64,000 nucleotides of DNA from Sipunculus nudus (taxonomy: Eukaryota > Annelida > Sipuncula > Golfingiida > Sipunculidae): positions 18,258,979 to 18,322,978 of the forward strand of contig CM049321.1 of NCBI GenBank assembly GCA_026874595.1, in the 5' to 3' direction. The translations under genes and the position numbers were made by a program. Positions 30,752 to 38,941 of this stretch are shown one piece after another. Every line of letters starts with the position of its first letter. Positions within the stretch are counted from its first letter, which is position 1. Below the pieces are notes generated by a model. It searched no databases, was not told the DNA's origin, and worked only from the letters and a program-made list of their open reading frames with translations.

Positions 30752-33293
30752 CGAACAATACTCTTGTTTGATATAGATGTCTAAAATATTTCAGTTTCTT
30801 TTCTGTCCGTATATCATCATTGGCATCAATTTGTATTTTGTAATACACACCATCACACATTTCACAAAATGCATCAAACCTTTTTGAATTACTTTTTTTT
30901 AACTTATATTATTATACTATCCTCATTTTTTTTTACTTTAGGAATTATTTCAGCATAAAAGGTATAATAATTGCATCGGTTAAAATGCAGATTCGACACC
31001 TTATAATTTTCTAACTACTTAAACAAGCTCAAAATGTTCTGTGCTAAAGAATCCACTAGACAATTAACCATCTCACGGTCATCAAACTTCTATATGGCAT
31101 TTTTAACAATGGTATGAATAGAATTCTGTTATAGGTTTTTATCTATTTATTATGAAGCCTCAATTCAGAAATATATCAGGAATACTTTGTAATCAATGTA
31201 AAGATTTACGTCAAGGTTGGTGTACTGTATATTCCTGATTTCATTCTAACAATAAGCATAATGTGATTAATTAACAGTTACTTTAGTGAAAGGAAGACCA
31301 AATAATGCGACTGCTTTGGGGTAGAAAGGAGTCAATCCCGATTCTTCAAAATGTCTTCCTATGCATAAGAGCAAGTTTGTACCCATGTTATATCTATAAA
31401 ATAAATGCTCAGTTGATTTTCATTAATGAGACAGTGGGAATATCTGCACGATTCCTTTAATTTCCACCTATATAGTCATTTGACAGTATTGACCTTGCAT
31501 CATTTTACCCGCATCTCTTCGTCAATATTGTGATTTATTTTCCACCAGTAAATGCAGACGATATCGAACATTTCTTTTCAGTCAGACCTTTGTAGTTATG
31601 TTCAAAATTTACTTACAGTACACCACCAGCGCCCTCTACTGAATAATATTCTTTATCAGGTCTGATTTATTACAAATTGGAATTATGAGTTTTAATTTGT
31701 AGGTTTAAAAGCTAAAAATAAGTAGAATAATTTAACTTCAAAACTTTTATTTGGAATTCAATTCAGACCGTTTTTATAATGATGGTGATAGATAAAACGA
31801 ATAAAACTCACGATAAAACTTTTATACCTCGCAGCCTAGCGGTAATGTAGCCAAAACCTCATAACCTTTGGAAGTCCGTTTTTAATCAGTGTGTTTGGGT
31901 GGAAATTTGTCCCAAATAGAGAGGGTACAACGTGTTTGAAATAGTGCATTTTTACCTGGTTGTATGTATATGAAATATTACGCTGATAACACGTTTGCAT
32001 AACGTGGTGGAAACCCTCGCGCATTTTATGGCTCTCGTCCTTTTTCTAGGTATCATTAAAGTGCCATACTTAACTCAAATATGATCGACCCCTTTGTTCG
32101 GCTTCAGTTCTGTTACGTCTGCAACACAAATAGTAAAAGCAGCGTTAACCGAAAGTAGTTAAAACGCAACGTCTGCATCTGAAATAACCTTTATATACGT
32201 AATGCAGTCGTATTGCGAGTTGTACATGATATTTCGCTGAGCTTTTTGACAGCCCCATTATTTTTATGCGGTCTGTCTGCGTAAGAAATGGTACAATGTG
32301 TTCTATTTTATTTGCATTACGATCATTGAAAATGCAGCGTAATATATCTCCAGTTAACGCTACGTCGGCGTCACATATATGCTATATCATCGTAAAAATA
32401 TTGCAGACGTAGCGTAAGGTGTTTATCACTGGACCCTACAGTTACTTACGTCATTGTGCATTGTGCAAGTTTTTCTTTGAAAAAAAAGGTAAGCCATAAC
32501 GCACAGCGCAGAACTTTATCACCACACACGATTTAATCCGCGGTACGTATAGAAATTTTAGACCATTTTCTCAAATTTCCGTAGGGTTTAAAAAAACTTA
32601 CAAACCTAGCCTAATATCATGTGATACTGTAAGGTATCCCGCAATTATTTGGATAATACTACCCTCCTGTGTACGTGGGCGACCCCAGCTGTGGAGACAG
32701 CCAATCAGAACACCCCCGGCCCGGGGACCCGAAACGAGGCTAAATATAGCAAGCCTCGGTCGCTTTGAACTTTTAGCCTGCCGAGAATGTTTGAGCGTCC
32801 TATCGCGCTCCCAGGAGGACATGCGGTATCATCATTCTTAAGTGGGCAATTCCTTCGGCCACTCTGGTATTTAAACTTTAAATTCTGTGTTGTTTTATAC
32901 TATCTGTGGGCAAATCCCTACAACATAACGCTACATTTGCACTATCTACGCGATTTGTTTTTCGAATGGGGAACGTAGCCACACCTAACGCTTGTAGACG
33001 TAATATTTTTGGTAAAACTCATTTATTAGAACCCTGTAAAGTTCACTTACATGACTTTAATTATTTAATCTTCAAGTTCAGGTGATGATTTGACGACGAG
33101 TGACGGAGTTCTAGTTCCTGGCACCAGGGAAGGCTTTAGAGATTTTGGAGACAGCTGGAATGTGACAGAGTAAGTTCTTAAAGTTTGAATTTAATTAATT
33201 TTGAAATAAATTTCTGGGTTCAGGTGCCTATTTGTAATTTCTTAACACCTTATTTAGTCTGAACTTAGATAAATGATACTCATGTGGATATAG

Positions 33294-33362
<69 letters not shown>

Positions 33363-33795
33363 GTATGGTTAGTTTGACTTCATCAGCACAAACTAATGAA
33401 GTCAAACTAACCATACTTTAATTATTTATAAACGCTCCCATACGGTAGAGCACTATAACCGCGATGTATTGAATTCACGCTATGTGAACAATATAAATTA
33501 TAAGGCTCTTTTAATGTTGAGCACTCATGGAACAAGTTGACTTCAAATATTCCACCAAAAATATACCTCTACCACGCCGGGAAGACTATATGAAGCGACT
33601 CATCGAGAAATCAGAAAAATGCATGAATGCCATAGACTGGAGAGCATACTTCTACTTAAACCCCAAAACAGACCGCACCTCCAAAGTCACAAACTGATGA
33701 AGTCAAACTAACCGTACTTTAATTATTTATAAACGCTCCCATACAGTGGAGCACTATCACCGCGACGTATTGAATTCACGCTATGTGAACAATAC

Positions 33796-33854
<59 letters not shown>

Positions 33855-36800
33855 TGTTAAGTTTTATTTCCTGTACCATTTTAGCCCTCTGTTTCTAAAT
33901 CGAACGGATGCCAGATGATAACGATTGATACTATTTTTTTTATTAAACATATATCTAATGATCGATCAGTTTATCCTCTATGAGAGAAAACTTGATGAAA
34001 CGGTGAGGCGATGTACAAAAATAAGGAATATAAATCTCAATATGAAAATCTGTGCAGATGCGAAGGAGAAACCCCACTGGGCCCAGATTGTACCCAAGAA
34101 ATGATAGACGAAGCCGGTTTGTGGAACAGGTGCGGTCAGATAACTGACACCACTGGACCGTTTGCTGACTGTTTGGTTACGCTGGGTTACGCTGAATATT
34201 ACGGCGCCTGCGAGTACGACATCTGTGCCGTGTATGACGATCAAGTAGCAATGGCCGAAGTCGTATGTGAGCATCTTCAGGCTTTGCAAGACGCCTGTGA
34301 ACAAGAAGGATTTTTTGTTGGGAACTGGTGGGACACTGCAGGATGTGACTGTGAGTGTAAAATGGGGCACTTTTTTTGTTTTATAATTAGCAAACGCACA
34401 TACACATGCAGGGAGCAGATCTTTATATTCGCCACCGGTAAATAGTAGCATTGATTGGTTCCGTAAACGAAACACTGATGTTATTTTTACACCGGTGTGC
34501 TTGTTCTGTGTAAAACATACCAGGAAAAGTGAACTTTGAAAACACTGGATCCGAGTGTGTGTTTTTTTCACCATTTTAGAGGGCTTGTCTCGGTACCGAC
34601 ATTCCTCATTAATTCTCTTGGTTATTACCATAAGGAAATAATAAAAATCTTCTGCTGTCAGCAACTGGTTTACGGGCATAGGAAGACATTTGTTCCTCTC
34701 AGAGAGCTGTCTGTCCGGTAAGCTCGATTTAACCAGCGGTGCCATCGGAGTTCGTAACCTTTGATATATCTCATGTTTACTCAATCGAGAGATTAATTAG
34801 TAAGGGTTGGAACGCCCTTTTGCCATTTCGACATTAATTACCACCGAATCGTGTATCAACCAATCACTGAGCTTTTAACAAATTATCCATCAAATCGGCT
34901 GCCAGTAAACTGACAGCATTAAATAAATATATATTGTAATAAACTGCTGTGTAAGAAGTGTTACGCCGATGTTGATTTTAAAATGCTTTTTAAACGTCTA
35001 CATTTTTATGACCATTTCATCACAAAACATGCGAGTTATAATTCATGGTATTTTTCCCTTTATGTTATAATTTCACATAAAACGAACTACTTTCTTAGTA
35101 ATGGGCATTGGATTATACTATTTTGGATTGTATCCTTAATTTCACAATTTTTGTTTAATTGCATGTATTGTATTTATATTTATATTATCCACGGCCAGAT
35201 CAACATGTTTGAAGGTGGATTAAATGCAAACAATCAAAAATTTAAACCGCAGGTGGTCATAAAGAAAGAGCGAAGTATAATGAATGTTGGCTACTCTTTT
35301 TTTCTGTATTTCGTCTTGTTAATAAGAGATATGTATCTTATATTAAGTGATCATTACTTTGCAGCTGGTGGCGAACCAAATCCGGTCCCAACGACAACCA
35401 CCCAGGCTCCACCACCAACGACAACAACCACCCAAGCTCCACCACCGCCTCCTCCACCAACCACCCAAGCACCACCGCCGCCCCCTCCGCCAACCACCCA
35501 AGCACCACCACCGCCTCCTCCGCCAACCACCCAAGCACCACCCCCGCCCCCTCCGCCAACCACCCAAGCACCACCACCGCCTCCTCCGCCAACCACCCAA
35601 GCTCCACCCCCGCCACCTCCGCCAACCACCCAAGCACCACCACCGCCCCCTCCGCCAACCACCCAAGCACCACCACCGCCTCCTCCGCCAACCACCCAGG
35701 CACCACCACCGCCGCCTCCACCAACCACCCAAGCACCACCACCGCCTCCTCCACCAACCACCCAAGCACCACCACCGCCTCCTCCACCAACCACCCAAGC
35801 ACCACCGCCGCCCCCTCCGCCAACCACCCAAGCACCACCACCGCCTCCTCCGCCAACCACCCAAGCACCACCACCGCCTCCTCCGCCAACCACTCAAGCA
35901 CCACCAACAACGCCTCCGCCTTCTCAAGGTTGGGGACGTTGTTCGGTTAGATTAGACCCACACGGAAGAACGGCCGATGGACAGATATTCCAGGTCGACG
36001 ATGTATGTACGTACGATTTGGCTTTAGCGACTAACGGAGACTTCGCGGTGGGTATGGAGACCTACCGACGAAACAACATAGATGAACGCCGAGGCGTTAG
36101 CTTCGTGAAAAAATTAATGACACGTCACCACGGGTCTGATTACGAGATGTTCCCCAATGCACTCTTTGTGGTAGGTTAACATTTCTTCAGTGTATTACTG
36201 TTGATCGGTTAAATATTGATTTTTTAAAGAAATAATTCTTTATGCATTTTACTGTGTAATTTGTTTGTAAAATATTAATACAGACTGATACTCCGCAACC
36301 CTTTATTCTTTGCAAACTGGTCTCTGCATTTTTCATTTTGCGGTAGTAATATTTGACCGTTGCAATAGAAGTATTATGCAGATGACTTACACCCTGCGTT
36401 AATTAATACATACCAATGCTAGCTCAACATTTCGGTCAGCAACCATCTCGACCTTGACTCCAGAATGTTTTGCAAATTTATATCTGCTCGCTAGAACAAA
36501 GGTGATATCTTGTACCACTCTATGGTCGGGTATAGAAGCCTTTAAAAACACATTATGCTTATCCTACACATTTACAAATGTATTGCTTTGTTCCGTGCCT
36601 GTAACAATGGCCTTCCACTGATCTTTCATCAAATATCTTTGGCGGTGCCTGATATAGATATATATCTATCTCCGTACAATTAGATTATTAGAAACATTTA
36701 AACGGTTTAATGTAACGTTATAATGACTTGCATCTTGTAGATACACAAGTACATAGATTTTTTAGTAAAGATGCTTAAGAGACAGACTAACCAAATAAAC

Positions 36801-37399
36801 AACTAACATCGAAAACAACATAATATCTCCAGGAAGTGATACAGAAAGCAGATGGTAACAGTCTAGCGGGCAGAAATTACATACATCACCTCCCGATTTG
36901 TTTAAACATACGCCAACCATTTTCAATATGCTTTCGTTCACAGAATGGCAACCAGGTGACGCTTCCCTATGACGATGCGAACGTTAACTGCGTTTTGGGG
37001 CAATACAAACTGTGTTGCAGATCAAAAACGAGTCAATTCAAGTTCTGCTCGGATCGCAAATTTTCATTCTACCTTTACTTTGGCAATGTGTATCAAAGTG
37101 GACTCGAAGGCTTGTGCGGGAACTTCAATGGCGTGTAAGTTGTTTTTCTTTAGTTGTAATCAATATCTTAAAAACTCTTGCTTTTATGCATTTAGCATAT
37201 GACAGTAAGTCTTGATTCTAGGCGATTTCAACTCTCTGTTTCTGTTTTACGTCAATTGATTTAATGTTTTTCGAGCCTACTTAATGTATGAAAGGAGCGC
37301 TATAAATTTGCGGTATGTTAATCTATCATTACTGGAATTTAGATGTTTTTGCATAATAAAACTACCTATTTACCTGTCTTATGTGTATAATATATGTGA

Positions 37400-37450
<51 letters not shown>

Positions 37451-38105
37451 GTATATATAATTATATATAAATAATTATATAAATTTTAAAAGTTACATTG
37501 ACAATTCATTCTCAGAAGAGGATTAATATTGAAAAGAAAATCCCTCTTTCCCTAAAGACCATGTCCTGGTCGCCTTTAACAACATTATATAATGTTGAGC
37601 CCTATCGGTTGCTTTTTGCGATAAGGACTTGATTAGAAATTTTCGCGGTTCTTAATTTTTCTTGAAATATTCCCATGTCATTCATGCAAAATATCTTTAC
37701 CTTCATGGATTTGTAAAATGTTATATAATGGAACAGATTTATAATAAAATACAACCGAACATTTCGTGGACCAAAATATCTTTAAAAGCGGCTGTATATA
37801 AATGGTACCTAATGTGACCGACTGGATTATTTAATTAATGTAATTAATATTTATTTTTGTCATGATTAAGACTTATGTTATGACAGAAACTAATTAACAT
37901 TATTCATAACCAGTCTTAAATGATTATTATTTTTATTCATCACATCTTTAATGTAAACAAGACGATGTATATAAGAATGATGTAATGTTAAAAAATGTTT
38001 GTGTATTTGAAAAAATATAATTTTTCAAGAATATTAAAACTATAGGCCGACCGTTGACAAAATGTCGATTTTTTTTTTAATCAAGTCTCAACTGTCATAT
38101 CCAAC

Positions 38106-38158
<53 letters not shown>

Positions 38159-38941
38159 GTGAAAGCTCTTCTAACGACCACTCCTCTTTCACGACACCCT
38201 GCTAATACGTCCACTTACACTAACTCAATACACATAACATTGTGTTTCTCACTTTATCTATCAGTATCACCATATATTTACTCACTGTATTTAATGATAA
38301 TAGGAAATATACTCTGTGAGTCAATGTATTATTAATGATACGTAAAATGATTTAAATATGATATTTGTGTGTATTGTGTACATGTAAATATGTATCATTT
38401 TGGAAAGGAAATATATTTAATATGGATTGAACTTGGTGTATAATAGGCCAGGCGACGATTACATACTACGGGATGGCTCAGACGTGAGCAACCATTCAAA
38501 TGGAATGGAAATGTTCGTTCAGGATTGGAAGTCGTCCAAGTAAGTTGTGTTCCATCCCGATTTACGTAAATTATTTTCTTTAAATCTAACCTGTACTTAA
38601 ACGACCATTGGTTTGGTACCCGGGCAGTTTATAATATAATTGGGTATTGATATTTCATCAGCGTATTAGGTCGAAGATTTTTTACTCGGGAATGGTTCCA
38701 AAACGCCTAACTCAGTAGAACAACAGGGAGGCAACTTCGTGGTTTTCGCAGTCGTTGAACATTTAAGAACTAACAACCACTTCGGTTTTGGAAGAATTAT
38801 CAATCACATATACAGCATTTGTCTTTACACTTTAATCATGAACTTTAATTCCATGAATACAATTAGGTAACAAAATTCCTTCAAAATTCATTTTTATTCG
38901 AGTCATTAATATTCTTCTGCACTTTAATTACCAGCTGCTGA
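13702..38941 (+). CDS. Secreted multidomain VWD/C8 mucin-like protein (21 coding exons)
   Basis: Exons join at 13702-13744, 15033-15068, 17166-17389, 17886-18100, 19035-19124, 19543-19556, 22792-22824, 23063-23095, 23341-23373, 23964-24196, 25389-25603, 26692-26784, 27513-27805, 29618-29877, 30400-30617, 33077-33169, 34058-34350, 35365-36170, 36944-37134, 38447-38539 and 38935-38941: 3516 bases, 1171 residues, every junction phase-consistent. Approximate layout: signal peptide 1-22; VWD1 27-203; Thr/Pro linker 204-241; VWD2 241-421; C8 421-518; VWD3 519-709; C8 709-806; Pro rod 830-983; VWD4 996-1171. VWD marks are CTYNL, GLCGNxNG and, in VWD2/3, GDPH. C8 marks are RCGQIT, GPFADC and CEYDIC. 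There is no TIL domain after C8 and no CGLC disulfide-isomerase-type motif (NGLC/EGLC instead). Such proteins form secreted mucus, matrix or adhesive polymers; the exact role here is unknown. The model is manual and needs transcript support. Confidence 0.88.
13745..15032 (+). other. VWD gene intron after exon 1
   Basis: Non-coding. No repeat recognised. Confidence 0.6.
15033..15068 (+). CDS. VWD gene exon 2: end of signal peptide
   Basis: A 36-bp exon between acceptor TTCTTCTAG and donor CAG/GTAAGT. In phase 1 it reads VSAQQAQGQNTP, giving a likely cleavage site around AQG/QN. Phase 1 in, phase 1 out. Confidence 0.7.
15069..17165 (+). other. VWD gene intron after exon 2
   Basis: Contains (TA)n at 15235-15260 and 16860-16914 and an inverted S1 SINE copy at 15785-16062. 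The rest is unassigned. Confidence 0.6.
15785..16062 (-). repeat. tRNA-derived SINE, family S1, copy 2 (inverted)
   Basis: Reverse complement of the family at 3751-4020: GGCTTCTGTGGCTC head, ATCGTGAGTTCGAAT B-box region, CTGCAGGCTTAA body, GGTTAACACAAGG end. Lies in an intron of the VWD gene. Confidence 0.75.
17166..17389 (+). CDS. VWD gene exon 3: VWD1, first third
   Basis: Starts GCCNLGGNGNYKQFD and continues with CTYNFV, then FSVWVDTE. The Cys-Cys start aligns with VWD2 and VWD3, but the GDPH motif is replaced by GNGN. It ends at donor GTG/GTACGT in phase 0, like the matching exons of the other three VWD units. Confidence 0.85.
17886..18100 (+). CDS. VWD gene exon 4: VWD1, middle third
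   Basis: Phase 0 to phase 2. Contains LCLSSQWQQNPGLVNGLCGNYNG, here shortened to the key motif GLCGNYNG near the end, the hallmark of the VWD core. Donor AT/GTAAGT. Confidence 0.88.
18425..18601 (-). repeat. tRNA-derived SINE, family S1, partial copy 3
   Basis: Matches the 3' half of the S1 body (GGGTTTGTAATCATCCCCAT, GGGGAACCCCTAAAG) on the minus strand. The tRNA head is lost. In the intron after exon 4. Confidence 0.55.
19035..19124 (+). CDS. VWD gene exon 5: VWD1, last third
   Basis: A 90-bp exon, phase 2 to phase 2, with acidic DNDDVVTSDG then GESWVVG. Equivalent to the 93-bp exons of the other units (DDLTTSDG ... GDSWNV). Acceptor TTTAAG, donor GGG/GTAAGT. Confidence 0.82.
19543..19556 (+). 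CDS. VWD gene exon 6: 14-bp microexon after VWD1
   Basis: Reads GCGST across its junctions. The cysteine is the one that follows the W in every VWD unit. In units 2 and 3 a C8 exon starts at this position; here the C8 is missing and the linker begins. Acceptor CTTCCAG, donor CCT/GTGAGT. The exon is tiny but required for phase (2 to 1). Confidence 0.65.
19557..22791 (+). other. VWD gene intron after exon 6
   Basis: 3.2 kb. Holds repeat R2 copy 2 at 21137-21605; the rest is AT-rich with nothing recognised. Confidence 0.6.
21137..21605 (+). repeat. Dispersed repeat R2, copy 2
   Basis: Aligns with 9958-10425 in the same orientation. Non-coding, class unknown. Confidence 0.65.
22792..22824 (+). 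CDS. VWD gene exon 7: linker microexon copy 1
   Basis: 33 bp, phase 1 to phase 1, reading S/PTTTTQSPTQ. Acceptor TTTTAG, donor CAAG/GTTAGT. Because it is symmetric, it can be skipped or repeated without a frameshift. Thr-rich, so a likely O-glycosylated spacer. Confidence 0.8.
23063..23095 (+). CDS. VWD gene exon 8: linker microexon copy 2
   Basis: 33 bp, same phases and splice sites as copy 1. Reads APTTTTPSPTQ across the junction. Confidence 0.8.
23341..23373 (+). CDS. VWD gene exon 9: linker microexon copy 3
   Basis: 33 bp, same phases. Reads APTTTTPSPPQ and leads into VWD2. Confidence 0.8.
23809..23868. repeat. (TA)n microsatellite
   Basis: Long TA tract about 100 bp before exon 10. 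Confidence 0.9.
23964..24196 (+). CDS. VWD gene exon 10: VWD2, first third
   Basis: Phase 1 to phase 0. EICCNARGDPHFGPFD, then CTYNLVSADNGVFSVWIE. The GDPH at 23984-23995 is the Asp-Pro motif known in some VWD proteins to cleave itself. Donor ACT/GTAAGT. Confidence 0.9.
24197..25388 (+). other. VWD gene intron after exon 10
   Basis: Non-coding. A run of about 15 G at 25207-25221 is the only notable feature. Confidence 0.6.
25389..25603 (+). CDS. VWD gene exon 11: VWD2, middle third
   Basis: Phase 0 to 2. VRIEKIDKYVVLTIENEG followed by VQVCLEPQW and GICGNNNG. Acceptor ATCTCAG, donor CGA/GTAAGT. Confidence 0.9.
25944..26440. mobile_element. piggyBac-like MITE in a VWD gene intron
   Basis: A 497-bp GC-richer block flanked on both sides by TTAA (25940-25943 and 26441-26444). 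Its ends, AGGGGCCCAATCACC and the complement AGGGACACAATCAGG, form a 15-bp terminal inverted repeat with three mismatches. TTAA duplication is typical of piggyBac. No transposase inside. Confidence 0.6.
26692..26784 (+). CDS. VWD gene exon 12: VWD2, last third
   Basis: 93 bp, phase 2 to 2: DPSDDLTTSDGVPVNANREG then FGDSWNVT. Donor ACA/GTAAGT. Confidence 0.88.
27513..27805 (+). CDS. VWD gene exon 13: C8 domain 1
   Basis: 293 bp, phase 2 to 1. Cysteine pattern CEGETPLGPDC, RCGQITDASGPFADC, CEYDIC, VCEHL, TCEAAG and a final GNWWDAAGC fit the C8 domain that follows VWD in mucins and von Willebrand factor. The frame stays open upstream into the intron; the acceptor CTATGCAG at 27505-27512 sets the start by phase and by the identical C8-2 exon. 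Confidence 0.9.
27806..29617 (+). other. VWD gene intron after C8-1
   Basis: Contains repeat R1 copy 2; the remainder is unassigned. Confidence 0.6.
28350..28900 (+). repeat. Dispersed repeat R1, copy 2
   Basis: Matches 7243-7800 across its length, in the same orientation, with the same inverted GCCGAGT / ACTCGGC edges. Confidence 0.65.
29618..29877 (+). CDS. VWD gene exon 14: linker and VWD3, first third
   Basis: Phase 1 to 0. Short linker DGVPEPQPD then TCCYASGDPHFGPYDGG, CTYNLVSAKNGTFSVWIE. GDPH at 29665-29676. Acceptor GTTACAG, donor GTG/GTGAGC. Confidence 0.9.
30400..30617 (+). CDS. VWD gene exon 15: VWD3, middle third
   Basis: Phase 0 to 2. Close to exon 11: VRIQKIDRRIVLTIESEG, VQVCLGPEW, GLCGNNNG. 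VWD2 and VWD3 are the youngest pair of the four. Confidence 0.9.
30618..33076 (+). other. VWD gene intron after exon 15
   Basis: Starts with an interrupted (TA)n tract at 30690-30743. A cluster of related motifs around AACGCTACGTCTGC lies at 32113-33004. Otherwise nothing recognised. Confidence 0.6.
32113..33004. repeat. Cluster of AACGCTACGTCTGC-like motifs
   Basis: Related 14-mers at 32163-32176 (AACGCAACGTCTGC), 32356-32369 (AACGCTACGTCGGC), 32403-32417 (inverted, TTACGCTACGTCTGC when complemented) and 32927-32940 (AACGCTACATTTGC). The outermost TTACGTCTGCAA (32113) and TTGTAGACGTAA (complement at 32992-33003) are inverted with respect to each other. Either a degenerate element with subterminal repeats or a regulatory cluster. 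Confidence 0.35.
33077..33169 (+). CDS. VWD gene exon 16: VWD3, last third
   Basis: 93 bp, phase 2 to 2: DSGDDLTTSDGVLVPGTREG then FGDSWNVT. Two nearby AGs compete at the acceptor; only TCTTCAAG (ending 33076) keeps the phase, so the TTCAG five bases later is rejected. Confidence 0.85.
33298..33853 (+). mobile_element. Penelope-like retroelement fragment between two (TA)n tracts
   Basis: Between (TA)n tracts at 33298-33353 and 33803-33852 lie a perfect 30-bp hairpin (33354-33383 with 33396-33425, 12-nt loop), a 107-bp direct repeat (33396-33502 and 33697-33803, few mismatches) and a short frame at 33527-33697. Terminal direct repeats with an inverted arm resemble the pseudo-LTRs of Penelope-like elements. 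No reverse transcriptase or GIY-YIG domain is present. It lies in the intron before C8-2. Confidence 0.5.
33527..33697 (+). pseudogene. Fragment of Penelope-like element N-terminal ORF
   Basis: A 56-codon frame reading FKYSTKNIPLPRREDYMKRL, then IEKSEKCMNAIDWRAYFYLN. The pattern NIP-P---Y---LIEK-E-----WRA-FYLNP is one I associate with the region ahead of the reverse transcriptase in invertebrate Penelope-like elements. It stops inside the second direct repeat, so only a piece remains. The family call is from memory of the pattern. Confidence 0.45.
34058..34350 (+). CDS. VWD gene exon 17: C8 domain 2
   Basis: 293 bp, same length and phases as C8-1, with identical CEGETPLGPDCTQEM and near-identical RCGQITD, GPFADCL, CEYDIC, GNWWDTAGC. 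Acceptor CTGTGCAG, donor GACT/GTGAGT. Confidence 0.9.
34351..35364 (+). other. VWD gene intron after C8-2
   Basis: Non-coding. The frame open from 34983 into exon 18 is intronic up to 35364. Confidence 0.65.
35365..36170 (+). CDS. VWD gene exon 18: Pro/Thr repeat rod and VWD4, first third
   Basis: 806 bp, phase 1 to 0. Opens GGEPNPVPTTTTQAPPP, then fourteen repeats of QAPPPPPPPTT, then PSQGWGRC and a diverged VWD start with LDPHGRT, CTYDLALATNGDFAVGMET. The longer open frame upstream of 35365 is intron; the acceptor CTTTGCAG sets the start. Donor GTG/GTAGGT. Confidence 0.88.
35433..35894 (+). repeat. 33-bp coding minisatellite, 14 units
   Basis: Fourteen direct 33-bp units, each starting CAAGC and ending CCAACCACC, differing only by silent third-position changes. 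All encode QAPPPPPPPTT. Likely forms a stiff polyproline II rod with Thr pairs that could be O-glycosylated. Expected to vary in copy number between individuals. Confidence 0.95.
36171..36943 (+). other. VWD gene intron after exon 18
   Basis: Non-coding. Contains a weak alternative acceptor at 36832. Confidence 0.6.
36944..37134 (+). CDS. VWD gene exon 19: VWD4, middle third
   Basis: 191 bp, phase 0 to 2: NGNQVTLPYDD, then CCRSKTSQFKFC and GLEGLCGNFNG. The frame is open back to an alternative acceptor at 36831-36832, but only the start after CTTTCGTTCACAG (36943) matches the other VWD units at this position. It has extra cysteines compared with VWD1-3. Confidence 0.75.
37135..38446 (+). other. 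VWD gene intron after exon 19
   Basis: Has (TA)n at 37401-37437 and 38105-38155. Just after the latter, GTGAAAGCTCTTCTAACGAC resembles a decayed pogo-like end; no matching right end was found. Confidence 0.5.
38447..38539 (+). CDS. VWD gene exon 20: VWD4, last third
   Basis: 93 bp, phase 2 to 2: PGDDYILRDGSDVSNHSNG then FVQDWKSS. Same length as exons 12 and 16. Acceptor TATAATAG, donor CAA/GTAAGT. Confidence 0.8.
38935..38941 (+). CDS. VWD gene exon 21: last cysteine and stop
   Basis: After acceptor TTACCAG the exon adds one base to complete Asn, then TGC (Cys) and TGA. The Cys matches the conserved cysteine that follows W in all VWD units, so the protein ends exactly at the VWD boundary, without C8. 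Confidence 0.72.

Noticed and set aside
33978-34784. 268-codon minus-strand frame
   Set aside because: Antisense to the C8-2 exon, which has clear domain and splice support.
34983-35364. Open frame extending upstream of the Pro-repeat exon
   Set aside because: The acceptor at 35364 fits the phase from C8-2, and the upstream translation has no domain.
35338-35927. Long open frames on the minus strand and in other plus frames across the Pro repeat (up to 202 codons)
   Set aside because: They are by-products of a 33-bp repeat with no stops in any frame; only the plus-strand frame joins to VWD exons by phase.
36833-36943. Upstream extension of VWD4 middle exon from an alternative acceptor
   Set aside because: In frame, but the other three VWD units begin at the position of the 36943 acceptor and the extra 37 residues match nothing.
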